From Prevotellaceae bacterium (GTDB lineage: Bacteria > Bacteroidota > Bacteroidia > Bacteroidales > Muribaculaceae): a DNA stretch of 64,000 nt. This document shows, one piece after another, positions 26,394 through 37,918 of the stretch (position 1 is the first letter of the stretch; each line of letters starts with the position of its first letter). Under the pieces are notes generated by a model. The model was not told the DNA's origin. It saw nothing but the letters and a program-made list of their open reading frames with translations, and searched no databases. The DNA lies in assembly GCA_021772015.1 (NCBI GenBank), contig JAETNS010000001.1, positions 124,001 to 188,000 on the forward strand, written 5' to 3'. The translations under genes and the position numbers were made by a program.

Positions 26394-26834
26394 TTACGCT
26401 TGTTTCTCGAGATAGACCATATCGCGGAGCAATACACCCTCCTCGATTATCGGATGGTCGTAATTGTCAATGAAGAAATCAGCTACGCGGTGGGAGAACT
26501 TATAGCCGCAAGAGGTATAGAAACGCAATGTCGACGGAGTTTCCCCGGTGCCAATCAGCATCCTCTTGCCTTCATTATGCCGTTCGGCATATGTCAGCAT
26601 CAGTCTGCCGTAACCCTTGTGTTGAAAATTCGGATCGACCGCGAGATTCTTGACTTCGATGGTGTTGTCATCGATTTTTAATGTCACACATACCGCTATC
26701 GGACGGTCCACAAGGAATCCTACATGCAGCTCCCCCTCATCAATATAACGCTCTATCATTCTCTCCGATTCGTCTCCCACCAACAACAGTGGTATGTATT
26801 GGCGTTTGTTAGTGTCTATCTGCCTGATAGTCAT
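26394..26834 (-). CDS. GNAT family N-acetyltransferase
   Basis: A 146-residue acetyltransferase. The acetyl-CoA loop is well kept: VKNLAVDPNFQHKGYGRLML (about 62-81) carries the QxxGxG/A motif as QHKGYG. The following helix and STLRFYTSCGYKFSH block, with an FY-x-x-x-GY motif, complete the GNAT core. The substrate is unknown. The gene is co-directional with the OmpA operon, 84-101 bp upstream of it, and follows the GH35 gene by 41 bp, so it may be read from either side; no -7 consensus was seen just upstream. Confidence 0.88.
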   Translation of the reverse strand: MTIRQIDTNKRQYIPLLLVGDESERMIERYIDEGELHVGFLVDRPIAVCVTLKIDDNTIEVKNLAVDPNFQHKGYGRLMLTYAERHNEGKRMLIGTGETPSTLRFYTSCGYKFSHRVADFFIDNYDHPIIEEGVLLRDMVYLEKQA

Positions 26835-26875
26835 GGATGTATTGTCTGTGATATATTAACATGGGCCCCATGCCC

Positions 26876-29248
26876 TTAATATTTAAAGGGTTTTTCTTTT
26901 ACATATATTCGGAAGTCCTTTATCGCTCCGGGGACATCGGCCTCCATGCGAGGAAGGTACTGGTAGCCGGAGATGTTGTGCCAGGCACCGAGGTCGATTA
27001 CGACCGTGTGCGGGAAGGCTACGCCGTCGGCAGTCTGCCAGTAGGTCGATTCCTGAAGATCGAAAGTCTTGTCGGCGGAGCGGTTTACGCCGTCGGTATC
27101 CTCGCTATCGGCATAAATCACCGTCCACGGCTCGCGGGAAAGGCGTTCCCCCTTATCGTCGAGCAGATATATCTCGGCGATGGCGGCGATGTCTTTGCTG
27201 TCAATTGCGTTAAGAGCCTCTATGCAGACGTAGCGGCCACGGATGGGGTTGAATTTCACTTCCTGCCAACCGTTGCCGGGCTTGAACGAGCCGGTGAATA
27301 CCGGCTTCTCGCCTGACAGGTCAAGGTTCTGCCCGGGTTCGCGGTGTATCTGACGCTTCTTAACAAGCAGCTGGTCAAGTTTCGGCTCTTTCAGACCCTC
27401 GGATTTGGCCTCTCGCGGCCCGAGAATGTCGAAGATGACAATCTCGTTCTCGCCATTTTTCAGCCAGCATCCGGGCATGTAGAGAGTCTGCTGCGGGCCG
27501 ATTTCCCAGATGCGCCCCATCGGATGGCCGTTCACATAGACGAGTCCTTTCCCCCATGTCTCGAAGTTGAGGAAGGTGTCGGAGGGCTTGCCCTTTATGC
27601 TGAATGTGGCACGGTATGCGCCCATCGGCAGTCGGTCGTTATCCTTGACAACTTCAGAAATTGGTTGATATTTCATTGAAGTATAGGTGTCATACTCATC
27701 TTCGATATTATAGACCTGCCAGTTCTTTAGGTCGTCAATCCACTTGTGGCCACCCTTCTCCACTGTCAGGGTCACATTGTCTGTGATGCCCTTGAAGTCC
27801 TTGATTGCACGGCCGAAGTTGATACGGCCCATTGCCTCCACAAGAATATCGAGTTGTGCGCCTTTCTTGCAGGGGGGGAGTGATAGATCCTTTTCACCGT
27901 TGCGGCGGTCGAGTTTGCCGATGTATTTGCTGTCAACAAACACCTGTGCGAAATCATGAGGGTCGTTAACGGTCAGCAACGCGCCTTCGGCAAGTGCGGG
28001 GAGCGTTGTGCGGTAGAGTATGCTCCCGAAGCCCTGGTCATATTCCTCCATCGTCTTAATGTCGACATCCGCTTTCGGCGCAGGAAGATTCTCCCAAAGC
28101 GGAGCAACTTCCGTAAAAGTGAACGCAGGGATTGAAATCGGTTTTATTGTGGCCGGTACTTTTGCTTGTTTCTCATCATCCATGTACTTTGCGAGAGTCT
28201 TGCGCAGCTCCCAATATTTGGGTGTTGTCTGGCCGGATTCCGAAATGGGCGCGTCGTAGTCGTAGCTTGTCACATCCGGAGCGAAACCGGGAGAGTTTGC
28301 ACCCGCCCAGTGTCCCCAGTTGGTGCCTCCGTGGGTCATATAGAGTGAGAATGATATCCCTTTGGAGAGCATCTCGTCGATTCCGGCTATCATGTCGGCG
28401 GCGGGGCGTGTCTCATGATTTGCGCCCCATTTGTCGAACCAACCGCTCCAGAACTCCGAACACATCAGCGGAGAGTTTGGACGGTGTTCTTTCAAAGAGG
28501 CGAACTGCTGGTCGATGTTCGCCCCCGTGCCGAAGTTCATTGTCCAGATCAGGTCGTCAAGGCCGTTGTTAAGATAGTTGGATGCCCAGTCGCACTGGAA
28601 CAGGGTCACGTCATTGCCGAAGTTTTTGCGGAGCATGTCGCGGATTGCCGAGACATACGGCTTGTCGATTCCATACGAGCCGTATTCATTTTCGACTTGC
28701 ACCATAATTATCGGCCCTCCGTCAGCGATCGTCAGATCGCCCACCTGTTCGGCAACTTTATGCTGGAATTTATCGACACGTTCAAGGAAATTGGGGTCAC
28801 TCTCGCGCAGACGGATATCTTTCTTTTTAAGCAGCCACCAGGGGAGACCACCCATTTCCCACTCGGCGCAGACATACGGACCGGGACGGAGGATGACTTT
28901 CATATCGTTTGCCTCGCAGAGTTTCACAAATTCCCGCAGATCGTTCTGACCGGTGAAATCGAATTGGTCCTGCTTGGGCTCGTGAGAGTTCCAGAAGGTG
29001 TAAAGGCAGATGGTATTCATGCCGAGAGCCTTGCACAGCTGTATGCGCTGCTCCCAGTATTCCTTCGGTATTCGGGGATAGTGCAGTTCGGCGGCTTTGA
29101 CCACGAATGGTTTGCCGTTTAGGAGAAAAGTGCCGTCGCCGGCAACGAATTTCTGTGATTCGCCATTGCCGGTGTCATTGGCTGCAGAGGCCGTGAAGAC
29201 CGACACGATTGTCACCAACAAGGATATGAGATATTTTGTTGCTTTCAT
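26876..29248 (-). CDS. Secreted GH35 beta-galactosidase
   Basis: A 790-residue glycoside hydrolase family 35 enzyme with a signal peptide (about 1-23, ending TASAA). GH35 enzymes release terminal beta-galactose with retention. The catalytic acid/base is Glu188 in VQVENEYGSYG and the nucleophile is Glu265 in CSEFWSGWFDKWG. Other family blocks are FLLNGKPFVVKAAELHYPRI and LRPGPYVCAEWE. After two beta-sandwich domains, the C-terminal 140 residues look like an F5/8 type C (CBM32-like) carbohydrate-binding domain. It starts 11 bp downstream of the GH2 gene and is the second gene of that operon. Likely periplasmic and acting on galactose-containing plant or host glycans. Confidence 0.95.
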   Translation of the reverse strand: MKATKYLISLLVTIVSVFTASAANDTGNGESQKFVAGDGTFLLNGKPFVVKAAELHYPRIPKEYWEQRIQLCKALGMNTICLYTFWNSHEPKQDQFDFTGQNDLREFVKLCEANDMKVILRPGPYVCAEWEMGGLPWWLLKKKDIRLRESDPNFLERVDKFQHKVAEQVGDLTIADGGPIIMVQVENEYGSYGIDKPYVSAIRDMLRKNFGNDVTLFQCDWASNYLNNGLDDLIWTMNFGTGANIDQQFASLKEHRPNSPLMCSEFWSGWFDKWGANHETRPAADMIAGIDEMLSKGISFSLYMTHGGTNWGHWAGANSPGFAPDVTSYDYDAPISESGQTTPKYWELRKTLAKYMDDEKQAKVPATIKPISIPAFTFTEVAPLWENLPAPKADVDIKTMEEYDQGFGSILYRTTLPALAEGALLTVNDPHDFAQVFVDSKYIGKLDRRNGEKDLSLPPCKKGAQLDILVEAMGRINFGRAIKDFKGITDNVTLTVEKGGHKWIDDLKNWQVYNIEDEYDTYTSMKYQPISEVVKDNDRLPMGAYRATFSIKGKPSDTFLNFETWGKGLVYVNGHPMGRIWEIGPQQTLYMPGCWLKNGENEIVIFDILGPREAKSEGLKEPKLDQLLVKKRQIHREPGQNLDLSGEKPVFTGSFKPGNGWQEVKFNPIRGRYVCIEALNAIDSKDIAAIAEIYLLDDKGERLSREPWTVIYADSEDTDGVNRSADKTFDLQESTYWQTADGVAFPHTVVIDLGAWHNISGYQYLPRMEADVPGAIKDFRIYVKEKPFKY

Positions 29249-29259
29249 TACGAGTGCAT

Positions 29260-32364
<3,105 letters not shown>

Positions 32365-32430
32365 TTATTTTTTTCATGGCTCTAATATCTAAGAATTTAA
32401 TGGAGCGAGAAAAATGTCAGATTATTTTGA

Positions 32431-32438
32431 CAAATTTA
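32431..32438 (-). promoter_or_regulatory. -7 promoter box for the GH2-GH35 operon
   Basis: TAAATTTG on the minus strand, exact TAnnTTTG, 84 nt upstream of the GH2 start. The -33 region is poor (TTGC at 19 bp), as expected for a promoter that needs an activator. Confidence 0.55.
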
Positions 32439-32678
32439 GTGATTTAGGTTCAGTTGCGCAAGAGGTGGAGATATTTGTTTATTTCTCCCCATTGCAAGTG
32501 TTTTCCCGGTTTCTGCATGTCTTATATCCGAGCAGTCAATCTCCTCGACGGCCATATCCTGATAGATGTGTCTACATATTTGAGATGTGATATTGCCCAT
32601 TTGATCTGGCCCACATAACATAATATGTGTCCAGTGCCAATATTGAAAGTCGATGGTTTGTTGCTTGTGGATAAAATG

Positions 32679-32716
32679 AAAAAAATAGCTGAAAATCTTG
32701 CGATTAACAGCTATTT
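32679..32716 (-). terminator. Intrinsic terminator of tRNA-Leu
   Basis: On the minus strand a 9-bp stem AAATAGCTG / CAGCTATTT (32708-32716 with 32683-32691), a 16-nt loop and a run of T directly after. It begins 1 nt after the encoded CCA end. Confidence 0.85.
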
Positions 32717-32717
32717 G

Positions 32718-32801
32718 TGGTGCCCAGAACAGGACTCGAACCTGCACGCCTCTCAGCACGCGCACCTGAAACGCGCGCGTCTACCATTCCGCCACCTGGG
32801 C
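32718..32801 (-). tRNA. tRNA-Leu (anticodon CAG)
   Basis: 84 nt including an encoded CCA end. Acceptor stem GCCCAGG pairs with TCTGGGC; the anticodon stem CGCGT/GCGCG closes the loop TTCAGGT, giving anticodon CAG with U33 and G37; a long variable arm and the TTCGAGT loop confirm a class II leucine tRNA. It reads CUG codons. A full-consensus promoter lies 17 nt upstream and an intrinsic terminator directly downstream, so it is a single-gene unit. Confidence 0.96.
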
Positions 32802-32818
32802 ATCGCGTTTTGGTAGTG

Positions 32819-32849
32819 CAAAGTTACGAAAGGTTTTCATAACAGCAAA
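32819..32849 (-). promoter_or_regulatory. Full-consensus promoter for tRNA-Leu
   Basis: Minus strand: -33 TTTG at 32846-32849, 19-bp spacer, -7 TAACTTTG at 32819-32826, ending 17 nt before the mature tRNA 5' end. Confidence 0.85.
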
Positions 32850-33019
32850 ATTTTAAGGGCTTTTTTTGCGTTTTTTGCAATCGACTGCTCTCTTTTTGCT
32901 ATCGCGGACAGAATTAGGAGGGCTGAGAAGGCTTTGGGTAGCCGCCTTTTGATAAAGAAGAGGTGTTATTGGATCCAGTCTTCGTAGAAACAACGTCCGT
33001 AATCCTGCCTCGTGAAAAA

Positions 33020-33727
33020 TCAGTCTTCGAGGTAGAAGACGATTGTGGAGACAACTCTGACATTTTTCATGAATGGGGTGGAGGCGCTGGTGTCCTCGAT
33101 TGAAAACTGTCCCTGGGAGGCTGTTTTCATCTTTCCTACTTTTGAGTCGCTGTCTTTGGCGAACTGTTGGGCGGCCTCACGGGCATTCTTTGTGGCTTCG
33201 GCGATCATGTCGGGCTTGATGCTGTTGAGGGCTCGGAACTCATAGTTGATGTATGAGTTGGAATATGGTACTCCCTCTTTGAGCAGGTCTGTCTGGCGGT
33301 CGAGAAGCTCGCGGACTTTGTCGACTTTATTTGTCGCCACGGTGATATTGCAGCTCAGAGAGTATTTGTATTTGAATGTGCTTGATCCATATTGATTGGC
33401 TGTCGCGTTGTATGTGTCAGGGGGATTCACGGAGATTTCCGACTTGTCGATCCCGTTGGATGTGAGGAAATTGACGATAACATTGTTGTATTGGGTTATC
33501 TGATCGTAAAGGGCCATCAGATTGTCTCCGGCGACATTGTATGTTATGGGCCAGGTTACGAAGTCTGCCTGCACCTGTCGCTCGGCGAGTCCCCTGACGG
33601 TGACATTCCGGTCACGGTAAGCGATGTTGTCAATGCCTGATTTGATGAATAGCCCGAGGAAGAAAATGCCTGCCGCGACGAGGGCCATTCCTGCCAGCCT
33701 CATCCATCCGAGTTTTTTGTCGTTCAT
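33020..33727 (-). CDS. SIMPL domain membrane-anchored protein
   Basis: A 235-residue protein with an N-terminal hydrophobic anchor (about 11-29) and a periplasmic SIMPL/BP26 domain: DRNVTVRGLAERQVQADFVTWPI at its start, SLSCNITVATNKVDKVRELLD in the middle, and NAREAAQQFAKDSDSKVGKMKTASQG near the end, which is the most conserved family block. BP26-type proteins form ring-like assemblies; their role is unclear, with links to envelope or oxidative stress. Transcribed alone and leftward; I see no consensus promoter in the 150 bp before it. Confidence 0.9.
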   Translation of the reverse strand: MNDKKLGWMRLAGMALVAAGIFFLGLFIKSGIDNIAYRDRNVTVRGLAERQVQADFVTWPITYNVAGDNLMALYDQITQYNNVIVNFLTSNGIDKSEISVNPPDTYNATANQYGSSTFKYKYSLSCNITVATNKVDKVRELLDRQTDLLKEGVPYSNSYINYEFRALNSIKPDMIAEATKNAREAAQQFAKDSDSKVGKMKTASQGQFSIEDTSASTPFMKNVRVVSTIVFYLED

Positions 33728-33824
33728 GATCTTGTCTGTTTGATGTTTTACAAGTGTATCTGTAATGTAGACAAACTGTCATTGGTAAAGTTTAAGGCAA
33801 AAGATAAAAAATACGCCCGTCGGA

Positions 33825-33856
33825 TTTCACCAACTCAAAAATAATCCTTAACTTTG
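33825..33856 (+). promoter_or_regulatory. Promoter of tRNA-Arg (and possibly queC)
   Basis: -33 TTTC at 33825-33828 (three of four), 20-bp spacer, -7 TAACTTTG at 33849-33856, 22 nt upstream of the mature tRNA. The short leader contains a 6-bp hairpin TTGCCT-TTCG-AGGCAA at 33859-33874. Confidence 0.75.
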
Positions 33857-33878
33857 CGTTGCCTTTCGAGGCAAGGTC

Positions 33879-33952
33879 GGTTCGGTAGCTCAGCTGGATA
33901 GAGCAACTGCCTTCTAAGCAGTCGGTCGGGGGTTCGAGTCCCCCCCGAATCA
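33879..33952 (+). tRNA. tRNA-Arg (anticodon TCT)
   Basis: 74 nt without encoded CCA (ACTG follows). Acceptor stem GGTTCGG pairs with CCGAATC with one G-T; anticodon stem ACTGC/GCAGT closes loop CTTCTAA, anticodon TCT, reading AGA and AGG; T arm GGGGG-TTCGAGT-CCCCC. Discriminator base A. Its promoter is 22 nt upstream and a terminator hairpin begins 6 nt downstream. Confidence 0.96.
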
Positions 33953-33957
33953 CTGAC

Positions 33958-33992
33958 AGGGATTGATGGTTTGTCAATCCCTTGTTTGTTTT
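33958..33992 (+). terminator. Intrinsic terminator after tRNA-Arg
   Basis: 9-bp perfect stem AGGGATTGA / TCAATCCCT, 7-nt loop, then TGTTTGTTTT. The T tract is interrupted by G, so some read-through into queC is possible; queC has no visible promoter of its own. Confidence 0.75.
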
Positions 33993-34047
33993 CAGGATGT
34001 CGAGAAGCCGGCAGCCGGAGTTACTGTCAAAGAAACTGCGAAGTAAT

Positions 34048-34710
34048 ATGGATAAAAGAGATTGCCTGATTGTGCTTTCCGGGGGGATGGATTCGGTTTC
34101 CCTCCTATATGAATATAAGGAGCGGATAGCTTTGGCGGTCACGTTTGATTATGGCAGCAACCATAATGCCCGCGAAATCGCTTGCGCCAAGGAAAATTGC
34201 CGTTTGCTCGGAGTGGATCATCTGGTGATTCCGCTTGAGTTCATCGGACGTTATTTCGAATCATCGCTGCTAAGCGGGGCGGAGGCGATACCAGAGGGAC
34301 ATTACAGTTCGGAAAACATGAAGTCGACTGTTGTGCCGTTTCGTAATGGCATAATGCTGTCCGTCGCGTGTGGTCTGGCCGAGAGCCGGGGGCTTGGCAA
34401 AGTCATGATAGCCAATCATTCAGGTGATCATGCGATTTATCCTGACTGTAGGGAGGGATTTGTAAAGGCGATGTCGGAAGCTATGAGGCTCGGCACTTAC
34501 GAGGGGATAGAGATCTTCGCCCCATACACCAACCTTACGAAAGGGGAAATCGCTTTGCGGGGACACAATGCCGGGGTGGATTTCTCATTGACATATTCTT
34601 GTTATAAAGGAGGGGAGAAGCACTGCGGATGCTGCGGTACGTGTGTCGAGCGTAAGGAGGCCTTCCAGATCGCTCAGTTGGATGACCCGACGGAATATCA
34701 GGCGGGGTAA
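34048..34710 (+). CDS. queC: 7-cyano-7-deazaguanine synthase QueC
   Basis: QueC converts 7-carboxy-7-deazaguanine to preQ0 with ATP and ammonia, a step towards queuosine in GUN-anticodon tRNAs. The protein has the PP-loop SGGMDS near the N-terminus, TFDYGSNHNAREI, the VPFRNG block, and the zinc site near the C-terminus in CYKGGEKHCGCCGTC. Length is 220 residues from the ATG at 34048, close to the usual 220-230; the open frame extends upstream into the tRNA terminator, so earlier starts are rejected. No -7 box was found between the tRNA-Arg terminator and the start, and no preQ1 riboswitch is recognisable. Confidence 0.94.
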   Translation: MDKRDCLIVLSGGMDSVSLLYEYKERIALAVTFDYGSNHNAREIACAKENCRLLGVDHLVIPLEFIGRYFESSLLSGAEAIPEGHYSSENMKSTVVPFRNGIMLSVACGLAESRGLGKVMIANHSGDHAIYPDCREGFVKAMSEAMRLGTYEGIEIFAPYTNLTKGEIALRGHNAGVDFSLTYSCYKGGEKHCGCCGTCVERKEAFQIAQLDDPTEYQAG

Positions 34711-34759
34711 GGCCGACATGCGGAACGTTGTCCGGTGGCGCGTGGCTATTGCGGTAGTC

Positions 34760-35644
34760 TTATCTGAGAGCGTCAAGTGCCTCGCGAAGGTGGGCGCGTG
34801 TGGAGTCGGACACAGGAGTCAGCGGCAAGCGCAAAATATCCTTGGCCATTCCGCGGATCGCCAACAACGCCTTTATGCCGGATGGATTCCCTTCGGCGAA
34901 CAATGAGCGGTAGAAAGGTTGCAGGGGACGGTCGAGAGCGGATGCCTCGGAGAACCTCCCTTCCAGGCACAGATGCACAACTCTGCCGAATTCTGCCGGC
35001 AATGCATTGCCTATCACGGAGATCACACCTTTCGCTCCCATGGCCATCAACGGCAATGTCAGCGCGTCATCGCCTGAAAGGACCACGAAATCAGATGGCT
35101 TCTTTTCGAGGATCTCACGGATCTGTCCCATCCTTCCGGATGCTTCCTTGATGGCTATTATTTTGTCGGGATGCTCCACTGCGAGCCGCAGTGTCGTCGC
35201 TGCGTCAAGGTTCGCTCCTGTCCGCCCCGGCACATTGTAGAGTACCACAGGCAGGGGGGAGGCTTGGGCGACGGCCTCGAAATGGAGCCTCATACCTTCT
35301 TGGGAGGGTTTGTTGTAAAAAGGCACCACAGAGAGTATCGCGTCATAGCCCGAGAAATCAGTGCGGGCTATCGTTTCTGTAAGATGGCATGTGGAGTTAC
35401 CGCTCATCCCCAATATCAAAGGCACACGTCCGGCGACGCGCCCGGCGACGAAACGCGCCAGCTCATGACGTTCATTGTCGGTGAGCGTGACGGCCTCGCC
35501 TGTGGTCCCGAGCACAACCAGATAGTCGGCCCCGTTCTCGACCTGAAAATCAATCAGGTTTTCAAGAGACTGGTAATCGATCGAGAAATCTTCCTTAAAT
35601 GGTGTCGCCAGGGCTATGCCGAGGCCATCCAGACTTATTGACAT
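34760..35644 (-). CDS. dapA: 4-hydroxy-tetrahydrodipicolinate synthase
   Basis: DapA condenses pyruvate with aspartate semialdehyde, the first committed step to meso-diaminopimelate and lysine. The 294-residue protein keeps GIALATPFKEDFSID, LGTTGEAVTLTDNER, the catalytic tyrosine block YNVPGRTG, and the Schiff-base lysine in IIAIKEASG. The pyruvate-binding LSGDDALTLP segment follows. It has its own -7 box about 52 nt upstream, divergent from the DUF3109 gene. No lysine riboswitch fits in the short leader. Convergent with queC, with 49 bp between the stops. Confidence 0.97.
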   Translation of the reverse strand: MSISLDGLGIALATPFKEDFSIDYQSLENLIDFQVENGADYLVVLGTTGEAVTLTDNERHELARFVAGRVAGRVPLILGMSGNSTCHLTETIARTDFSGYDAILSVVPFYNKPSQEGMRLHFEAVAQASPLPVVLYNVPGRTGANLDAATTLRLAVEHPDKIIAIKEASGRMGQIREILEKKPSDFVVLSGDDALTLPLMAMGAKGVISVIGNALPAEFGRVVHLCLEGRFSEASALDRPLQPFYRSLFAEGNPSGIKALLAIRGMAKDILRLPLTPVSDSTRAHLREALDALR

Positions 35645-35696
35645 CGTGACAGTGGTATTTCAGTAATAAATAATTTTGACCAATTACTTATGACTG

Positions 35697-35704
35697 CAAA
35701 ATTA
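35697..35704 (-). promoter_or_regulatory. -7 promoter box for dapA
   Basis: TAATTTTG on the minus strand, 52 nt upstream of the dapA start. The -33 region overlaps the divergent promoter and has no good TTTG. Confidence 0.5.
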
Positions 35705-35726
35705 CTGCTTTTTTCTCAACTTTCCG

Positions 35727-35734
35727 TAACTTTG
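35727..35734 (+). promoter_or_regulatory. -7 promoter box for the DUF3109 gene
   Basis: TAACTTTG, exact consensus, 55 nt upstream of the ATG at 35790. Confidence 0.6.
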
Positions 35735-35789
35735 CGGAAAATTAGCCTGTCAATGGCGTGAAAAATAGCATTCTCTTACTACGAATATT

Positions 35790-36377
35790 ATGATGCTTGA
35801 AATCCATGACACCCTTGTCTCGCTTGATCTTGCCGAGGAATATTTCTGTTGCGATCTTGACAAATGTCTTGGCGCATGTTGCATAGAAGGGGATGCCGGA
35901 GCACCCGTGACTCTTGATGAGATCGGAAAACTTGAAGAGGTGTTTCCTGAAATCAAAGATGACATGCTGCCACGCGCTGTGACTGAAGTGGAGGAAAACG
36001 GGGTCGCATACCCCGATGCCGACGGCGAGATGGTAACGACGCTGCTTGATGGCGCGAACTGTGCTTTCTGCACCTTCGCGAAAGGAGGCGTGTGTCTGTG
36101 TGCCATAGACAAGGCTTACCGGGAAGGGCGTGTGTCATGGCGCAAGCCTGCCTCATGCGCCCTGTATCCTGTCAGGCTAAAACAATATCCGACATTCACG
36201 GCGGTGAATTACCATCGTTGGGCAATATGCCGTAACGCTGTCGAGAACGGACGCAAGCTCGGCATACGTCTGTATCAGTTTCTGGAAGGTCCGTTGACGG
36301 AGCGGTTTGGCGCGGAATGGTATGCCGAACTAAAGGTAGCTTGTGAGGAGTGGTTGCGGCAGAATCCTGACAAATGA
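35790..36377 (+). CDS. DUF3109 family cysteine-rich protein
   Basis: A 195-residue cytoplasmic protein widely conserved in Bacteroidetes. It has a cluster of cysteines at CCDLDKCLGACCIEGDAG (about 20-37), a second group at ANCAFCTFAKGGVCLCAIDKA (about 90-110, written here in part), then CALYPVRL and a late WAICRNA. The spacing suggests a metal or iron-sulfur site, as in the related YkgJ-type domains. The biochemical role is unknown. ATG codons at 35790 and 35793 are both possible starts. It stands between dapA and pepT with its own -7 box. Confidence 0.88.
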   Translation: MMLEIHDTLVSLDLAEEYFCCDLDKCLGACCIEGDAGAPVTLDEIGKLEEVFPEIKDDMLPRAVTEVEENGVAYPDADGEMVTTLLDGANCAFCTFAKGGVCLCAIDKAYREGRVSWRKPASCALYPVRLKQYPTFTAVNYHRWAICRNAVENGRKLGIRLYQFLEGPLTERFGAEWYAELKVACEEWLRQNPDK

Positions 36378-36691
36378 TCCGTATGTGATCGCAGTTGTTC
36401 TGAAATTCATCTTACGCGTACCCTAACCGGGACAGGTTGAAGGCGAGGCGTCTGCGGAGCCGCGCTTCCGAGCAATTCTTTAAGCTTGTTTACAATAGAT
36501 TTCATAACTGTCATTGTCTTTTTGAAGTAAAAACCCCGCTATGGCTGTTTTGGTTCGATATGTTGACGGGGAATAATACAGGTAGTCGCATCAAGCCCGA
36601 CGGATCATTGTGGATTTTAACACAAATTTGTTAACGCAGGAAGAAAAAAATCGTAACTTTGCGGTGTCACTACCTTTTAACACCCTGATAA
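36378..36691. other. Intergenic region before pepT
   Basis: 314 bp without a credible gene. It contains a GC-rich foldable patch near 36438-36472 (GAAGGCG paired with CGCGCTTC around a 15-nt loop, one bulged G), a second CCCCG/CGGGG arm pair at about 36534-36582, and the pepT -7 box at the right end. I cannot match it to a known RNA family. The 65-codon frame at 36437-36634 has no promoter and no recognisable protein. Confidence 0.4.
36654..36661 (+). promoter_or_regulatory. -7 promoter box for pepT-miaA
   Basis: TAACTTTG, exact consensus, 30 nt before the pepT ATG. A TTTG lies at 36627-36630, 23 bp upstream, slightly longer than the usual spacing. Confidence 0.65.
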
Positions 36692-37918
36692 ATGAACGTT
36701 ACAGACCGATTCCTCAGATATGTCAAATATGACACCCAGAGCGATGAGCTTACCAATCTGACTCCATCTACTCCCGGCCAGTTCAAATTCGCCCAAGTGC
36801 TTGAGAAAGAGCTTCGAGAGCTTGGACTTGAGGAGATATCCCTTGATGAAAACGGTTATCTTATGGCCACTTTGCCTGCCAATACCGAAAAGAAAGGAGT
36901 GCCGACTGTGGGATTTATCGCCCATCTCGACACCTCTCCTGACATGTCGGGCCACAATGTCAACCCCCGGGTTGTCAAAGGATATGACGGAGGAGATATC
37001 GTTCTCAATCAGGCGGAAAACATCATATTGTCACCATCGCAATTCCCGGAACTGTTGAACTATCTCGGACAGGATCTGATAGTAACCGACGGCAAGACTC
37101 TACTTGGGGCTGACGACAAGGCCGGTATAGCGGAAATCATCTCGGCTGTTGTCTGGCTGCAGAGACATCCTGAGGTCAAGCATGGGAAAATAAGGATCGC
37201 GTTCAACCCCGATGAGGAAATCGGTCAGGGAGCGCATAAGTTTGATGTCGCCCGTTTCGGGGCTGACTGGGCCTACACCATGGATGGCGGCGAGATCGGG
37301 GAACTGGAATATGAGAACTTCAACGCCGCTGTCGCCAAGGTGACATTCAAGGGGCGCAACGTCCACCCCGGCTACGCGAAACACAAGATGGTCAATTCCA
37401 TACGCATGGCCAACCAGTTCATCCTCATGTTGCCCAGATGGGAGACTCCCGAACACACCGAGGGGTATGAAGGGTTCTATCATCTTGTACAGATTGAGGG
37501 GGATGTCGAGAAGACCACTCTCACTTATATCATCCGTGACCACGACCGAGACCGTTTCGAGCGCCGTAAGAAAGAGCTGGAGCATCTTGTCCGCAAGACC
37601 AACAACGAGTTCCCCGAGTGCTGCTCGATAGAGATCAAGGATCAGTACTATAACATGAGGGAGAAGATAGAGCCGGTGATGCATATCATCGAGATCGCGG
37701 AGCAGGCGATGAAAGATGCTGGTGTGACCCCCAAAGTGCAGCCGATCAGAGGAGGCACAGACGGCGCGCAGCTTTCATTCAAAGGTCTCCCATGTCCCAA
37801 CATCTTCGCCGGTGGCCTGAACTTCCACGGCCGCTTCGAGTTTGTGCCAATCCCCTCGATGGATAAAGCCCGGGATGTGATCGTCGAGATAGCCCGGATT
37901 GTCAACGAAAAGGCGTGA
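36692..37918 (+). CDS. pepT: Peptidase T (tripeptide aminopeptidase)
   Basis: PepT is a cytoplasmic di-zinc M20 peptidase that removes the N-terminal residue from tripeptides. The 408-residue protein has [10 protein letters not shown] with the first metal ligand His and the adjacent Asp, [11 protein letters not shown] with the bridging Asp, [10 protein letters not shown] with the catalytic Glu pair, and the C-terminal [20 protein letters not shown] and [10 protein letters not shown] blocks. The standard N-terminus ([16 protein letters not shown]) fixes the start. It overlaps miaA by 4 nt, so the two are co-translated. Confidence 0.97.
   Translation: MNVTDRFLRYVKYDTQSDELTNLTPSTPGQFKFAQVLEKELRELGLEEISLDENGYLMATLPANTEKKGVPTVGFIAHLDTSPDMSGHNVNPRVVKGYDGGDIVLNQAENIILSPSQFPELLNYLGQDLIVTDGKTLLGADDKAGIAEIISAVVWLQRHPEVKHGKIRIAFNPDEEIGQGAHKFDVARFGADWAYTMDGGEIGELEYENFNAAVAKVTFKGRNVHPGYAKHKMVNSIRMANQFILMLPRWETPEHTEGYEGFYHLVQIEGDVEKTTLTYIIRDHDRDRFERRKKELEHLVRKTNNEFPECCSIEIKDQYYNMREKIEPVMHIIEIAEQAMKDAGVTPKVQPIRGGTDGAQLSFKGLPCPNIFAGGLNFHGRFEFVPIPSMDKARDVIVEIARIVNEKA

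Noticed and set aside
26821-26900. Terminator after the GH35 gene
   Set aside because: The GGGCCCC palindrome and the CCCTT/AAGGG pair have either too small a loop or lie inside the coding sequence, with no T run on the minus strand.
32436-32765. 109-codon minus-strand ORF
   Set aside because: It runs into tRNA-Leu and contains its terminator; no homology recognised and no promoter.
33993-34047. preQ1 riboswitch before queC
   Set aside because: The leader lacks the preQ1-I pseudoknot pattern; only a GC-rich patch is present.
36437-36634. 65-codon plus-strand ORF in the gap before pepT
   Set aside because: No -7 box, Arg/Phe-rich content without a pattern, and it contains foldable segments more suited to RNA.
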